Shown here piece after piece: positions 43,521 through 51,835 of a stretch of 64,000 bases of DNA. Numbering within the stretch: position 1 is the first letter of the stretch; every line of letters starts with the position of its first letter. The stretch spans positions 186,001 to 250,000 of the forward strand of contig CBDAQR010000008.1 in assembly GCA_965199055.1 (NCBI GenBank). The letters run 5' to 3'. The DNA comes from CBDAQR01 sp965199055. Lineage in GTDB: Bacteria; Pseudomonadota; Gammaproteobacteria; Pseudomonadales; Halieaceae. The notes under the pieces were generated by a model, which was not told where the DNA came from, made no database searches, and saw nothing but the letters and a program-made list of their open reading frames with translations. Position numbers and translations under genes: made by a program.

Positions 43521-44172
43521 CGTCTTTTCCATTCCACGCCAGGAAATTCTTCATCAATTGCAGCCCCGCAGCGTGACTTTTTTCGGGGTGAAACTGCACT
43601 GCAAACAAGTTATCGCGGGCCAGCGCCACATCGAACGCACGGCCATAATCACAACTGCCCACCACCAGCTCTCGCTGCTGGGCATCCACGTGATAGCTGT
43701 GCACAAAGTAGAAACGCGTGTCCTGTTCGATACCCGTCCACAGCGCATGTGACCGTAGCTGGCGGACCTGATTCCAGCCCATGTGCGGCACCTTGAGCCG
43801 CTGTCCGGAGGCATCGGCCAGGTCGTGCGCAAACCGACGCACATCGCCCGGTAAAATGTCCAGGCAATCCACGCCATTGTTCTCCTCGCTGCGACTGAGT
43901 AGCGCCTGCATGCCCACACAGATAGCCAGCACCGGGCGGTGCTGTTCCTCAAGGGTGTCCAGCAGCATCTCGTCACAGCGCAGGCGCCGAATTTCCGCCA
44001 TGCAATCTCGCATTGCCCCGACGCCGGGGAAAACTACCCTGTCGGCATCGCGAATCACCTGCTGGTCATGGGTGACAACAACGTGTTTGGCGCCCGCATG
44101 CTCTAGCGCGCTGGCTACTGAGTGCAGATTTCCCATGCCGTAGTCGATCACGGCAACAACATCGGTGGTCAT
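43513..44172 (-). CDS. hisH: Imidazole glycerol phosphate synthase glutaminase HisH
   Basis: The 219-residue class I glutamine amidotransferase has the nucleophile Cys in LAICVGMQAL (about residue 84) and the catalytic His in AVQFHPEKSH. It feeds ammonia to HisF. Order hisB-hisH-hisA-hisF matches a classic gammaproteobacterial block; hisI/hisE are not present here. Confidence 0.97.
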   Translation of the reverse strand: MTTDVVAVIDYGMGNLHSVASALEHAGAKHVVVTHDQQVIRDADRVVFPGVGAMRDCMAEIRRLRCDEMLLDTLEEQHRPVLAICVGMQALLSRSEENNGVDCLDILPGDVRRFAHDLADASGQRLKVPHMGWNQVRQLRSHALWTGIEQDTRFYFVHSYHVDAQQRELVVGSCDYGRAFDVALARDNLFAVQFHPEKSHAAGLQLMKNFLAWNGKDDG

Positions 44173-44180
44173 TGCTAGGC

Positions 44181-44774
44181 CTAAAGCACGCCCTTGGTCG
44201 AGGGTGTTACGTCCGCTGCGCGATCATCGAAGGTGAGCGCCATGCGCAATGCGCGACCGAAGGCCTTGAACACCGTCTCAGCCTGGTGGTGCGTATTCTC
44301 CCCGCGCAGGCCATCAACGTGCAGCGTCACGTTGGCGTGATTGATGAAGCCCTGGAAAAACTCATGGAACAGATCGACATCGAAACCGCCCACTTGCGCA
44401 CGGGTGAACGGCACATGGAATTCCAGCCCGGGCCGCCCCGAAAAGTCGATAACAACGCGGGAGAGCGCCTCATCCAAGGGCACATAGGCATGGCCGTATC
44501 GCAAGATACCTTTCTTATCGCCCACCGCTTTAGCAACCGCCTGGCCAAGCGTGATCCCGATATCTTCTACCGTGTGATGGTCATCAATGTGGATGTCGCC
44601 CTCAGCCTTGATATCGAGATCCACCAATCCATGTCGCGCGATCTGATCCAACATATGCTCGAGAAAGGGGATACCTGTAGCGAAACTGGCCTGGCCAGTA
44701 CCATCAAGGTTCACAGAGACGGTAATCTGCGTCTCCAGCGTATCCCGCGAAACCGTCGCTTTTCGATCGGCCAT
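44181..44774 (-). CDS. hisB: Imidazoleglycerol-phosphate dehydratase HisB
   Basis: The 197-residue protein from MADRKATVSRDT has the manganese motifs HMLDQIARHG, DDHHTVEDIGI and HANVTLHVDGLRGENTHHQAE segments. It is the monofunctional type, lacking the phosphatase domain of E. coli HisB. The start at 44774 gives normal length; in-frame starts up to 44801 add nine residues. Confidence 0.96.
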   Translation of the reverse strand: MADRKATVSRDTLETQITVSVNLDGTGQASFATGIPFLEHMLDQIARHGLVDLDIKAEGDIHIDDHHTVEDIGITLGQAVAKAVGDKKGILRYGHAYVPLDEALSRVVIDFSGRPGLEFHVPFTRAQVGGFDVDLFHEFFQGFINHANVTLHVDGLRGENTHHQAETVFKAFGRALRMALTFDDRAADVTPSTKGVL

Positions 44775-44901
44775 TGATTGCTCCATTCCCAGGCGACACA
44801 AACACCCGGCGCTCAGTAAAGGCGCGAATTATAAAAGAATCACCGCACCAATTCACCGCCGCAATCCAGTAATATAACCACTCTTGTGTGGAGCCATATC
44901 C

Positions 44902-45951
44902 TTGTTGCAACCCGCCAAATTTCGCCGCCGAGTGCTCGACTGGTTCGATGTGCATGGACGACACGACCTGCCGTGGCAACGCGATATCACACCCTATCGC
45001 GTCTGGGTGTCGGAAATCATGTTGCAACAAACGCAGGTACAGACCGTTATTCCGTATTTCGAGGCTTTTCTCGATCGATTCTCCAGTATTGAGCAACTGG
45101 CCGCCGCCGAGCAGGATGAAGTACTGCACCTGTGGACCGGGCTGGGTTACTACAGCAGAGCGCGCAACCTGCACCGCTGCGCACAGCTAGTCGTGCAGGA
45201 ATACGGTGGCCAGTTTCCGAGCAGTGTGGACGAGCTCTCCGCTCTACCCGGGATCGGCCGATCAACCGCCGGCGCGATCCGCTCCATAGCCTTCGGGCAA
45301 CCAGCAGCAATTCTCGACGGCAACGTCAAACGCGTGTTGGCACGCTATGGGGCAATCGCTGGCTGGCCGGGCAAGAGCGATGTCGCCGCAGCGCTTTGGC
45401 AACTGGCAGAGCAATACACCCCCTCTAAAAGAACGGCGGACTACAGCCAGGCCATGATGGATCTGGGGGCCACGCTGTGCACACGCAGCAAGCCACGCTG
45501 CGACGTATGCCCACTGCACGCGAGTTGTGTGGCTCACAGGCAGGGCAACGTCACAGACTACCCAGGCAAAAAGCCGCGTCGTGAGTTACCCGTTCGCAGC
45601 ACTACTATGCTTATCATCCGTAACCGAAGTGGTGACATCCTGCTGGAGAAGCGCCCCAGCGCAGGCATCTGGGGCGGATTATGGGGCTTTCCTGAGATCG
45701 ACAGCCCCGATCTTGCAGCCAACTATGCGCTGGACCGATTCGGCTGCGCGCCCCAACTGCTCGAAGCGCTGCCACCGTTAAGACACAGCTTCAGCCACTA
45801 TCACCTTGATATCACGCCGCTGCAGCTGCGCCTGGACAGCGAACCCGAAGCGATCATGGAAGGTGGCGATCATCTCTGGTATAACCACTCTCGACCGGCC
45901 GCGGTTGGCATGGCGGCTCCGGTCACTAAGTTATTGAAAAAATTGAATTAA
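44902..45951 (+). CDS. mutY: A/G-specific adenine DNA glycosylase
   Basis: The protein has about 349 residues: the HhH region with EIMLQQTQV and LPGIGRSTAGAIRSIAFG, the Fe-S cysteines C-x6-C-x2-C-x5-C in CTRSKPRCDVCPLHASC and a C-terminal NUDIX-like domain with ERPSAGIWGGLWGFPE-type sequence. It removes adenine opposite 8-oxoguanine. There is no ATG: TTG codons at 44884, 44902 and 44905 are the candidates. A GGAG site at 44890-44893 and E. coli MutY length favour 44902 (or 44905). It is divergent from hisB. Confidence 0.93.
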   Translation: MLQPAKFRRRVLDWFDVHGRHDLPWQRDITPYRVWVSEIMLQQTQVQTVIPYFEAFLDRFSSIEQLAAAEQDEVLHLWTGLGYYSRARNLHRCAQLVVQEYGGQFPSSVDELSALPGIGRSTAGAIRSIAFGQPAAILDGNVKRVLARYGAIAGWPGKSDVAAALWQLAEQYTPSKRTADYSQAMMDLGATLCTRSKPRCDVCPLHASCVAHRQGNVTDYPGKKPRRELPVRSTTMLIIRNRSGDILLEKRPSAGIWGGLWGFPEIDSPDLAANYALDRFGCAPQLLEALPPLRHSFSHYHLDITPLQLRLDSEPEAIMEGGDHLWYNHSRPAAVGMAAPVTKLLKKLN

Positions 45952-45963
45952 ATAGGTCTTATC

Positions 45964-46236
45964 ATGAGCCGCACTGTTACCTGCCGCAAGTACAAAACCG
46001 AAATGGAAGGCCTCGACCAACCACCCTATCCAGGTGCCAAGGGGCAGGAAATTTTCGAGACAGTCTCCCGCCAAGCCTGGGAAGAGTGGCAGGCTCACCA
46101 GACCATGCTGATCAACGAAAAGCAGCTCAATATGATGGACCCGGAATCGCGCAAGTACCTACAGGGCGAGATGGATAAATTCCTTGCCGGTGAAGAGTTT
46201 GAGCAAGCCGAAGGCTATATTCCGCCCAGTAATTAG
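45964..46236 (+). CDS. yggX: Oxidative damage protection protein YggX (Fe2+ trafficking)
   Basis: The 90-residue protein begins MSRTVTCRKYKTEMEGLDQPPYPG and carries the single Cys of the family. YggX protects Fe-S proteins such as MutY; the two genes are 12 bases apart, as in E. coli. Its final residues are ordinary for the family. Confidence 0.95.
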   Translation: MSRTVTCRKYKTEMEGLDQPPYPGAKGQEIFETVSRQAWEEWQAHQTMLINEKQLNMMDPESRKYLQGEMDKFLAGEEFEQAEGYIPPSN

Positions 46237-46241
46237 AACCC

Positions 46242-46270
46242 TTGACTCGGACCCATACAGCGGGTTTAAT
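46242..46270 (+). promoter_or_regulatory. Sigma-70 promoter of tRNA-Phe
   Basis: TTGACT (46242-46247), 17 bases and TTTAAT (46265-46270) precede a GC-rich discriminator (GCGCC), a feature of stringently controlled stable-RNA promoters. Transcription would begin near 46278, about 30 bases ahead of the mature tRNA. Confidence 0.75.
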
Positions 46271-46302
46271 ACGCGCCTCTCGCGTTCAGCGACGACCGCA
46301 AT

Positions 46303-46382
<80 letters not shown>

Positions 46383-46563
46383 TTCATCTTTAGTTTTTCA
46401 AACACTGAACGACACCTGCTTTTTCGGTAGTTCCCGCGTTCTACCGCACTGGAATTTGCGCAACCGCAATGAGGTCATTGCAATACGCCTGTAAGTACCC
46501 CGTAAAATAGCGCCACTCATACGTAGAAATTTCTATAAACTAACGTGATAGGAGTTTTTACAT

Positions 46564-46827
46564 ATGCGCAAATCGAAGTTCAGCGAAACGCAGATTGTGG
46601 CGTTTCTCAAACAAGCAGAAAGCGGAGTGCCGGTTCCGGACATATGTCGAGAGCATGGCATTGGACTCAGCACCTTTTACAAGTGGCGCTCTAAGTACGG
46701 TGGAATGGAAGCCTCCGATGTACGGCGGCTCAAGGAACTTGAAGAAGAGAACCGCAAGCTCAAGCAGATGTATGCCGATCTCAGCCTGAAGAGTCAGATG
46801 CAGGAAGAGATCATAAAAAAGCTTTAG
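46564..46827 (+). CDS. IS3-family transposase OrfA
   Basis: The 87-residue protein has a HTH_Tnp_1 domain (about 1-55, SETQIVAFLKQAESGVPVPD and STFYKWRSKYGG) and a leucine-zipper end (about 58-87). A heptamer A-AAA-AAG at 46815-46821 just before its stop would allow a -1 shift, giving the fused OrfAB transposase: the shifted frame continues into orfB without interruption. Confidence 0.95.
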   Translation: MRKSKFSETQIVAFLKQAESGVPVPDICREHGIGLSTFYKWRSKYGGMEASDVRRLKELEEENRKLKQMYADLSLKSQMQEEIIKKL

Positions 46828-46859
46828 GGCCAGTCCATCGTCGGCAGTGGGTTGATCGT

Positions 46860-47639
46860 TTGCGCAAGGATTACCCTGTCAGCATTCGAGCGGCCTGTGG
46901 TGCAGCCGCGCTAAGTCGCACGGCGTATTACTACACGCCCAAGCGAGTAGATGATAGTGAGCTGATTGATGCGTTGCTGGCCTTGGTTGAGAAGCACCCT
47001 CGCTGGGGTTTTCCAAAGCTGTGTAAGCGGCTCAGAGCGTTGGGTAAACGTTGGAATCACAAACGGATTTACCGTGTTTATATGGAGTTAAAACTGAATA
47101 TACGGCGTAAAGTAAAACGCAGGATACCGAATAGGAATCCGTTGCCATTGCGCGTTCCTAGATCAGCCAATATCTGTTGGTCGATGGATTTTATGAGCGA
47201 TACCTTGCGTCACGGTCATCGGTTTCGCACGTTCAATGTGGTTGATGATTTCAATCGAGAAGTGTTAGCGATAGATATCAATTCGGGCATTACTACGGAG
47301 CGAGTGATACATACATTAGATCGTATTGCAGCCTGGCGAGGCTATCCCGCTATTATCAGGGTTGATAATGGCCCTGAATTTACATCAGGGGCGTTGGCTG
47401 AATGGGCGCAAGCGCATGGAATTCAGATCGATTTCATCAAGCCCGGCAAGCCTTACCAAAATGGATTTATCGAACGTTTTAATCGCACGTATCGAGAGGA
47501 AGTATTGGACTTATATCTGTTCGAGACATTGCAGGAAGTTCGAGAGATCACGGATGACTGGATCGTGTTGTATAACCATGAACGACCCCATGATGGATTG
47601 AACGATATGACACCCGTTCAATACCGAGAAGTGGCTTAA
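46860..47639 (+). CDS. IS3-family transposase OrfB (DDE integrase core)
   Basis: The 259-residue piece has an HTH_21 region (about 43-102) and an rve core with Asp in WSMDFMSD (about 105-112), Asp in VDNGPEF and Glu in NGFIERFNRTYREEVLD. It is most likely made as part of the OrfAB fusion, since it has only a weak TTG start. Its sequence is identical to that of copy 2. Confidence 0.95.
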   Translation: MRKDYPVSIRAACGAAALSRTAYYYTPKRVDDSELIDALLALVEKHPRWGFPKLCKRLRALGKRWNHKRIYRVYMELKLNIRRKVKRRIPNRNPLPLRVPRSANICWSMDFMSDTLRHGHRFRTFNVVDDFNREVLAIDINSGITTERVIHTLDRIAAWRGYPAIIRVDNGPEFTSGALAEWAQAHGIQIDFIKPGKPYQNGFIERFNRTYREEVLDLYLFETLQEVREITDDWIVLYNHERPHDGLNDMTPVQYREVA

Positions 47640-47756
47640 TTTTTCTATGAATGGGTGGTTAGCTGTTTGGGGTATTTACAATGCGTCTTCGTCGGGAATA
47701 TCGTTTACGGCTGAACGTGATGCCTATATATCTGCAGGAAGCTGATAGGAGGGCAC

Positions 47757-48290
47757 ATGGAACAAACGCAAAGTAGCGTCTCAGCATCCGATGCAATGTT
47801 GATGGCTCGGAACGTGCTAAAGCTTCGGGATTCGCTGCTGGAACAACCGTTGCCAGAAGCCATTTCACCAGAGTGGCTTGAGTACGCGCATAGCAGGATT
47901 ACGCGGGATATTTTTGACACTGCGGCGACGCGGCCAGGTTTTGCGTTGAACAATCAGTCGCTACCGCTGGTGTGTCAGGAAATTAATGGCGCGCTGGGAA
48001 CCATCCGGGCCGGCGCAGATCGAGACATTGGATCCAACCGGATAGCCAGCGCCACGGCCAGGACCTTTGCGGTAGCGCCATTCAATGTAGCGAACGAGCT
48101 TGTCTCAGAGGTTTTGGTCGACCACTTTGCTATGCTGGGCGGGCAGAAGGTCCAATGGGCACAGATGGATAAGGCCCACCTCGATGCGGCTCGCGAGAAG
48201 GCTGCTTCAGGAAACGTTGGTGCTCTCAAGAACATGCTCCAGGAGAACATGGTTCCTCTTTACCCCGCGCCCAAGAAGTGCCAGCCGTAA
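47757..48290 (+). CDS. Unknown protein in IS-flanked segment
   Basis: This 177-residue protein has no signal peptide or membrane helix and I recognise no family. A strong AGGAGG site lies seven bases before the ATG, so it is likely translated. The middle is Ala-rich and soluble, with TARTFAVAPFNVANELVSEV near 100-120. It is the first gene inside the two inverted IS copies. The next 214 bases hold only a 32-codon reading frame (48305-48403) of doubtful meaning. Confidence 0.6.
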   Translation: MEQTQSSVSASDAMLMARNVLKLRDSLLEQPLPEAISPEWLEYAHSRITRDIFDTAATRPGFALNNQSLPLVCQEINGALGTIRAGADRDIGSNRIASATARTFAVAPFNVANELVSEVLVDHFAMLGGQKVQWAQMDKAHLDAAREKAASGNVGALKNMLQENMVPLYPAPKKCQP

Positions 48291-48504
48291 ACCCGAAATT
48301 CAGCATGGAACAATATCAGGCGTTTACTCGTCGCCCGGAATCGACAGAACAAACCAATGCCGAAGAAAGGCCCTCAACGGTTTCAGCGCCAGCGCCGGCC
48401 TGAGCGGGAAAGTAGAAGAAAATCGCAGGTTTAGCGCGCACTGTTATGGCTATTCCTAGAGACATGTGTATCGTGCATAAGGTAAGAAACAAGAGATCGC
48501 ACCG

Positions 48505-48915
48505 ATGATTAATACCGACCACGCGCCCAAGCAGGAAGATCTAGCTGAGATTGAATCGATGCTAGCGGCCGTGTTCGGCGATGCCGATTGTATACCGCTG
48601 GGTGGTGTCTCTCTTCAGCACCAGGCCGCAGTGCGCGAGTTGGTGCAGAGCGACCAGTTCTACTTTTGGTTAAAGGACTTCCAGTCGCAGGAGGTGATAA
48701 GGAACTATACGCTCAATGGAGTGGTATCCGGTCATCTCTCAATGGAAGATGCAGAGGCACTGATCTCATGCGCATCCTGTCCAGCAAGAAGAGAGCACAT
48801 TTCAGCCGCCATGTTGGTGGAAGGGCTTCGCGGGGCGGCTAAAGTAGCCGCGAAGGCTCGAAAGTTGAACTCCCCATCTGCATCCGGTTCACTCGCTGAG
48901 CTGCCAATTCACTAA
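48505..48915 (+). CDS. Unknown soluble protein in IS-flanked segment
   Basis: The 136-residue protein shows no signal or membrane segment and no recognised motif beyond a C-x2-C pair (SCASCPARRE, about 89-98). It lies in the same orientation as the gene at 47757, 214 bases downstream. It has a helical N-terminal half. No function can be given. Confidence 0.55.
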   Translation: MINTDHAPKQEDLAEIESMLAAVFGDADCIPLGGVSLQHQAAVRELVQSDQFYFWLKDFQSQEVIRNYTLNGVVSGHLSMEDAEALISCASCPARREHISAAMLVEGLRGAAKVAAKARKLNSPSASGSLAELPIH

Positions 48916-48972
48916 GGCAATGCCGTTCGCGCGGCAGTCGAACTACAACTGTGTTGCACTAAAAGGTTTTCA

Positions 48973-48991
48973 AGTGCCACTTTGTGGCACT
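48973..48991. terminator. Perfect hairpin downstream of the unknown gene
   Basis: AGTGCCAC, loop TTT and GTGGCACT form an 8-bp perfect stem 58 bases after the stop of the gene at 48505. No T run follows, so a factor-independent terminator is unproven; it may be a structured RNA end. Confidence 0.35.
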
Positions 48992-49078
48992 AGGCGGCAC
49001 CGGTCATTGAATGTCTTCGTTTGAGGCCTAAGAATACTCTCGAATCATCACTGATTGACGGTTGTCGAGGGGACAAAA

Positions 49079-49207
49079 ATGCAAGCATTTGATGTCGGTA
49101 TCGCACTAGCGGCTAAAGCCGAAAGCTCATGTAATGATCGCGCACGCAAGACATACGCCGTAATTGCCGACAAACACGTTAGTGTGCCTGAGGAGACCAA
49201 GTTGTGA
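49079..49207 (+). CDS. Possible small protein upstream of hipBA
   Basis: A 42-codon frame from ATG at 49079 has a good GAGGGG site seven bases ahead. The product MQAFDVGIALAAKAESS... is partly helical. No family is known. It ends 93 bases before hipB. The span 48916-49299 otherwise holds only the hairpin and the hip operators. Confidence 0.3.
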   Translation: MQAFDVGIALAAKAESSCNDRARKTYAVIADKHVSVPEETKL

Positions 49208-49227
49208 TCGTTTTCATGTAAAGACCC

Positions 49228-49305
49228 TTGAAACCTTAACGCCAAATTAATATCATTTGTGATATCAAAAACGACGAGGCGGATAAAAAACTATCACGAA
49301 TGATA
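49228..49305 (+). promoter_or_regulatory. hipBA promoter with two operators
   Basis: TTGAAA (49228-49233), 17 bases and TATCAT (49251-49256) form the promoter. ATATCA-N4-TGATAT (49250-49265) covers the -10 box, and TATCA-N4-TGATA (49292-49305) covers the start codon of hipB. The two inverted repeats share TATCA-N4-TGATA and lie 41 bases apart, the kind of paired site used by HipB-type repressors. Confidence 0.7.
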
Positions 49306-49641
49306 TTTATTAAGCTTTCCAAATTTGTACCAGAGGATGAAATTCTCAAAGAGTTTGCAAAGCGTCTTGCAAGGATACGCAAGGCACAAGGCTATTCTCA
49401 AACCGAATTTGCAAAGGAAGCGGGCATTGGTGTTGCTACATTGCGCCGTATCGAAGGTGGCCAGGACAGCCAGTTTGAAACATGGCTGAAAATTCTCAAA
49501 GCATTGGACCGGATGCCTGCCCTTGATGCACTCCTGCCGGAAACATTCAATTCTCCGATGGCAGAAGCACTCGCTGGGAAATCCCGGAAGCGCAAAAAAC
49601 CATCTCCCTCATCCGGTATCGTGTGGGGAGATGAAGCTTAA
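49300..49641 (+). CDS. hipB: HipB-like XRE-family antitoxin/repressor
   Basis: The 113-residue protein has an HTH_XRE domain (about 19-70: LARIRKAQGYSQTEFAKEAG, GVATLRRIEGGQ) and a basic, Ser/Lys-rich tail. As antitoxin it would bind HipA and, with it, the two operators upstream. Its stop overlaps the hipA start (TAATG). The start codon lies in the second operator. Confidence 0.85.
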   Translation: MIFIKLSKFVPEDEILKEFAKRLARIRKAQGYSQTEFAKEAGIGVATLRRIEGGQDSQFETWLKILKALDRMPALDALLPETFNSPMAEALAGKSRKRKKPSPSSGIVWGDEA

Positions 49642-50939
49642 TGAGTACGGCGACCGTCAAACTATGGGGCACTACCATAGGCTATGTTTCAATGGATCAT
49701 GGTGAGCGCTATGCACGATTTGAATATGATCCTGCATTTGTGGAGTTGGGCGTAGAACCTGCCCCGAGACACATGCCCGTTCGTACGGGTTATATTTATC
49801 AGTTTGAAGGGCTGCATCCCAGATCATTTTACGGACTGCCCGGCATGATCGCCGACAGTCTTCCTGACAAATATGGTAACAAACTTATTGATGTCTGGCT
49901 CAATCAGACTGGACGAGACCGAAAGTCGTTCAACGCCGTTGATCGCCTTTGTTACACCGGCACACGCGGCATGGGCGCGCTCGAATTTGAGCCAGTCATC
50001 GAGACTGATGCAACGAAAGACAAGCGCCTTGAAATCCGCGATCTCATCAATCTCGCCTCAATGGCCTTTGCAGACAGAGAAACACTCAACACCAAACTTA
50101 CACCGGGCAAGGAAGAAACCGCTTTACTGGACATTCTCAGTGTCGGGACATCTGCCGGCGGTGCTCGAGCAAAAGCTATCATTGCCTATAACCCGGAGAC
50201 AACAGAAGTTCGATCAGGGCAGTTAGACCTGCCACCCGACTTTGAACACTGGCTGATTAAGTTTGATGGCGTTGCTTTCAGTGGAGACTGGGGCGTAGCC
50301 GACCCGTCCGGCTATGGCCTTCTGGAATATAGCTACCATCTTATGGCGAGAGCCTGCGGCATCGACATGATGGAAAGCCACCTGTTCAGTGAGAATGGCC
50401 GTAATCATTTCATGACAAGGCGCTTTGACCGCGATGAACAGGGTAGCAAGAAATTTGTTCAGACGTTCGCCGCTGTTGCGCATTTTGATTATTATGAAAG
50501 TGGCGCTTATTCCTATGAACAGCTCTTCACAACGATGCGTGAGTTGGACATGCCGCAAAGTGCGATTGAAGAGCAGTTTCGCCGAATGATCTTCAATGTC
50601 GTCGGGTGCAATCAGGACGACCATGTGAAGAACTTTGGTTTCATGATGGATCGCCAGGGCAACTGGGACATCACGCCTGCTTATGATCTTTGCCACGCCG
50701 AAGGCAGTGACTTTACACGATTTCACCAGTTGAGTCTCAACAATAAGACAAGTGACTTCACGGTCGAAGACCTCAAGCATCTTGCAAAATTTGCCCGGCT
50801 ACCACGTAACCGGGAGAAGATCGTCCTTGAACAGACCGTTGATGCGTTCTCGACATGGCATCAAACCGCAAAAGATCTGGACATACCAAAGACGCTGCAG
50901 GAACATGTCTTGCGGACGTTGAGGCTATCATGGGACTAG
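49641..50939 (+). CDS. hipA: HipA-type serine/threonine kinase toxin
   Basis: The 432-residue protein has the HipA N-terminal subdomain and kinase core: LPGMIADSLPDKYGNKLID (about 74-92), NVVGCNQDDHVKNFGFMMD (catalytic Asp/Asn/His region, about 316-334) and WDITPAYDLCH (metal-binding Asp, about 339-349). HipA toxins phosphorylate aminoacyl-tRNA synthetases (GltX in E. coli), causing dormancy. It is complete, ending just before a TnpB remnant. Confidence 0.9.
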   Translation: MSTATVKLWGTTIGYVSMDHGERYARFEYDPAFVELGVEPAPRHMPVRTGYIYQFEGLHPRSFYGLPGMIADSLPDKYGNKLIDVWLNQTGRDRKSFNAVDRLCYTGTRGMGALEFEPVIETDATKDKRLEIRDLINLASMAFADRETLNTKLTPGKEETALLDILSVGTSAGGARAKAIIAYNPETTEVRSGQLDLPPDFEHWLIKFDGVAFSGDWGVADPSGYGLLEYSYHLMARACGIDMMESHLFSENGRNHFMTRRFDRDEQGSKKFVQTFAAVAHFDYYESGAYSYEQLFTTMRELDMPQSAIEEQFRRMIFNVVGCNQDDHVKNFGFMMDRQGNWDITPAYDLCHAEGSDFTRFHQLSLNNKTSDFTVEDLKHLAKFARLPRNREKIVLEQTVDAFSTWHQTAKDLDIPKTLQEHVLRTLRLSWD

Positions 50940-50956
50940 CTTTTTCATTGGCCACG

Positions 50957-51366
50957 AGGCCTCAACCGGGATCAGCAAAAACCACGCGATGGTAGCGATT
51001 GAGGATGTGCGTGTAAGCAACATGTCGGCGTCAGCGAGCCGTGCCGTGGATGAGCCTGGGCGCAATGTGAGGGCCCAATCGGACCTGAACAAGGCGATCC
51101 TGGACCAGGGGTGGCACGAGTTCCGCCGGCAACTGGAGTACAAGCAAGACTGGCGCGGTGGTGTTGTGGTGGCTGTGCCGCCGGCATACACCAGCCGCAC
51201 ATGCCCGTCCTGTGGTCACGAGTCCTCTGATAACCGCCGCACTCAATCCCGGTTCCTTTGTGTTGCCTGTGGGCTTGAGGGCAACGCTGATGTGGTTGCG
51301 GCGATCAACATTCTAGAGCGGGGACACCGCTGGTTAGCCTATGAAGAGTCGGCGTTAGCCGCTTGA
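50957..51366 (+). pseudogene. 5'-truncated TnpB (IS200/IS605 family)
   Basis: Only the C-terminal third of TnpB remains, with RuvC-II Glu in HAMVAIEDVRVSN, the zinc ribbon CPSCG...CVACG (about residues 64-90 of the remaining part) and the RuvC-III Asp in GNADVVAAINIL. The RuvC-I part and N-terminus are gone, so it cannot cut DNA. The likeness begins just after the hipA stop, so a deletion probably joined the two. The 3' part and following right end are intact. Confidence 0.85.
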
Positions 51367-51459
51367 TGAAGCAGGAACCTGCCACCGAGCGATCGGACGG
51401 CACCTGAAAAGGAATCCCCTTGCTGAGGCGTGAAGCGCGAAGGAAGGGGAGGATGTCAA
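51367..51459 (+). mobile_element. IS605-family right end and putative omega-RNA scaffold
   Basis: Just after the TnpB stop comes a sequence that ends GGAGGATGTCAA, with an AATCCCCTT...AAGGGGA stem before it, the usual hairpin right end of IS605/IS1341-type elements. In intact elements this makes the omega-RNA with the guide beginning after TCAA. Here the guide would start at about 51460. Without intact TnpB it would be inert. Confidence 0.65.
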
Positions 51460-51493
51460 GTGGGGTTAAGCTCGATACGAGCTGGCCGCATCC

Positions 51494-51536
51494 CTCTGGG
51501 TTGTCTGTTGACAACCCAGAGATGCTCTCCTAATAT
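51494..51536 (+). promoter_or_regulatory. Strong sigma-70 promoter with a palindrome over the -35 box
   Basis: TTGACA (51508-51513), 17 bases and TAATAT (51531-51536) is nearly a consensus promoter for the gene pair at 51563. CTCTGGGTTGTC (51494-51505), loop TGTT and GACAACCCAGAG (51510-51521) form a perfect 12-bp inverted repeat across the -35 box, so it is probably the operator of an autorepressing antitoxin. No T run follows, which argues against a terminator. Confidence 0.75.
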
Positions 51537-51562
51537 TACATCTGATTCGAAGGAAAAATAGG

Positions 51563-51832
51563 ATGGCCAGAAGGCGACATCCCAGTGCGGAGATTGAAGA
51601 GGCGCTTAGGCATGCTGAGTCGAATGGTTGGCGAATCGAAACTGGCGGTTCACATGCTTGGGGAAAGATCTACTGCCCCTACAACGACGATACATGCCGT
51701 TGTGGAGAATTCTGTATTGCGAGTATTTGGAGTACTCCAAGGAACCCAGGAAATCATGCCCGCCAAATTCGGAGGGTTGTCGATAATTGCACAACTGCGC
51801 AGCAGGCCGAGAACGGGAGAGAAGAGGACTGA
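51563..51832 (+). CDS. HicA-like small protein, putative toxin
   Basis: The 89-residue protein has EIEEALRHAESNGWRIETGG followed by SHAWGKIYCP (about 30-39), like the GSHxxF catalytic histidine region of HicA-type mRNA-binding toxins, and ends in STPRNPGNHARQIRRVVDNC (about 57-76), resembling the HicA C-terminal helix. Three cysteines (YCPYNDDTCRCG) may bind metal. It is read from a strong promoter and followed after three bases by a DNA-binding protein gene. Toxin role is inferred. Confidence 0.65.
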   Translation: MARRRHPSAEIEEALRHAESNGWRIETGGSHAWGKIYCPYNDDTCRCGEFCIASIWSTPRNPGNHARQIRRVVDNCTTAQQAENGREED

Positions 51833-51835
51833 GCG

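Larger units (their letters stand above)
46490..47680 (+). mobile_element. IS3-family insertion sequence (IS407-like), copy 1
   Basis: The 1191-bp element starts TGTAAGTACCCCG and ends GGGGTATTTACA, imperfect terminal inverted repeats. It holds orfA and orfB joined by a frameshift. Copy 2 at 52688-53878 has the same length and opposite orientation. Flanking bases (left ..CGCC, right ATGC..) show no target duplication. Confidence 0.95.

Noticed and set aside
48305..48403. A 32-codon frame between the two unknown genes
   Set aside because: No clear ribosome site and low-complexity end; listed only as a note in the neighbouring gene.
51494..51521. Perfect hairpin read as a terminator of the TnpB region
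   Set aside because: No T run follows, and the repeat overlaps a near-consensus -35 box of the downstream genes, so operator is the better reading.
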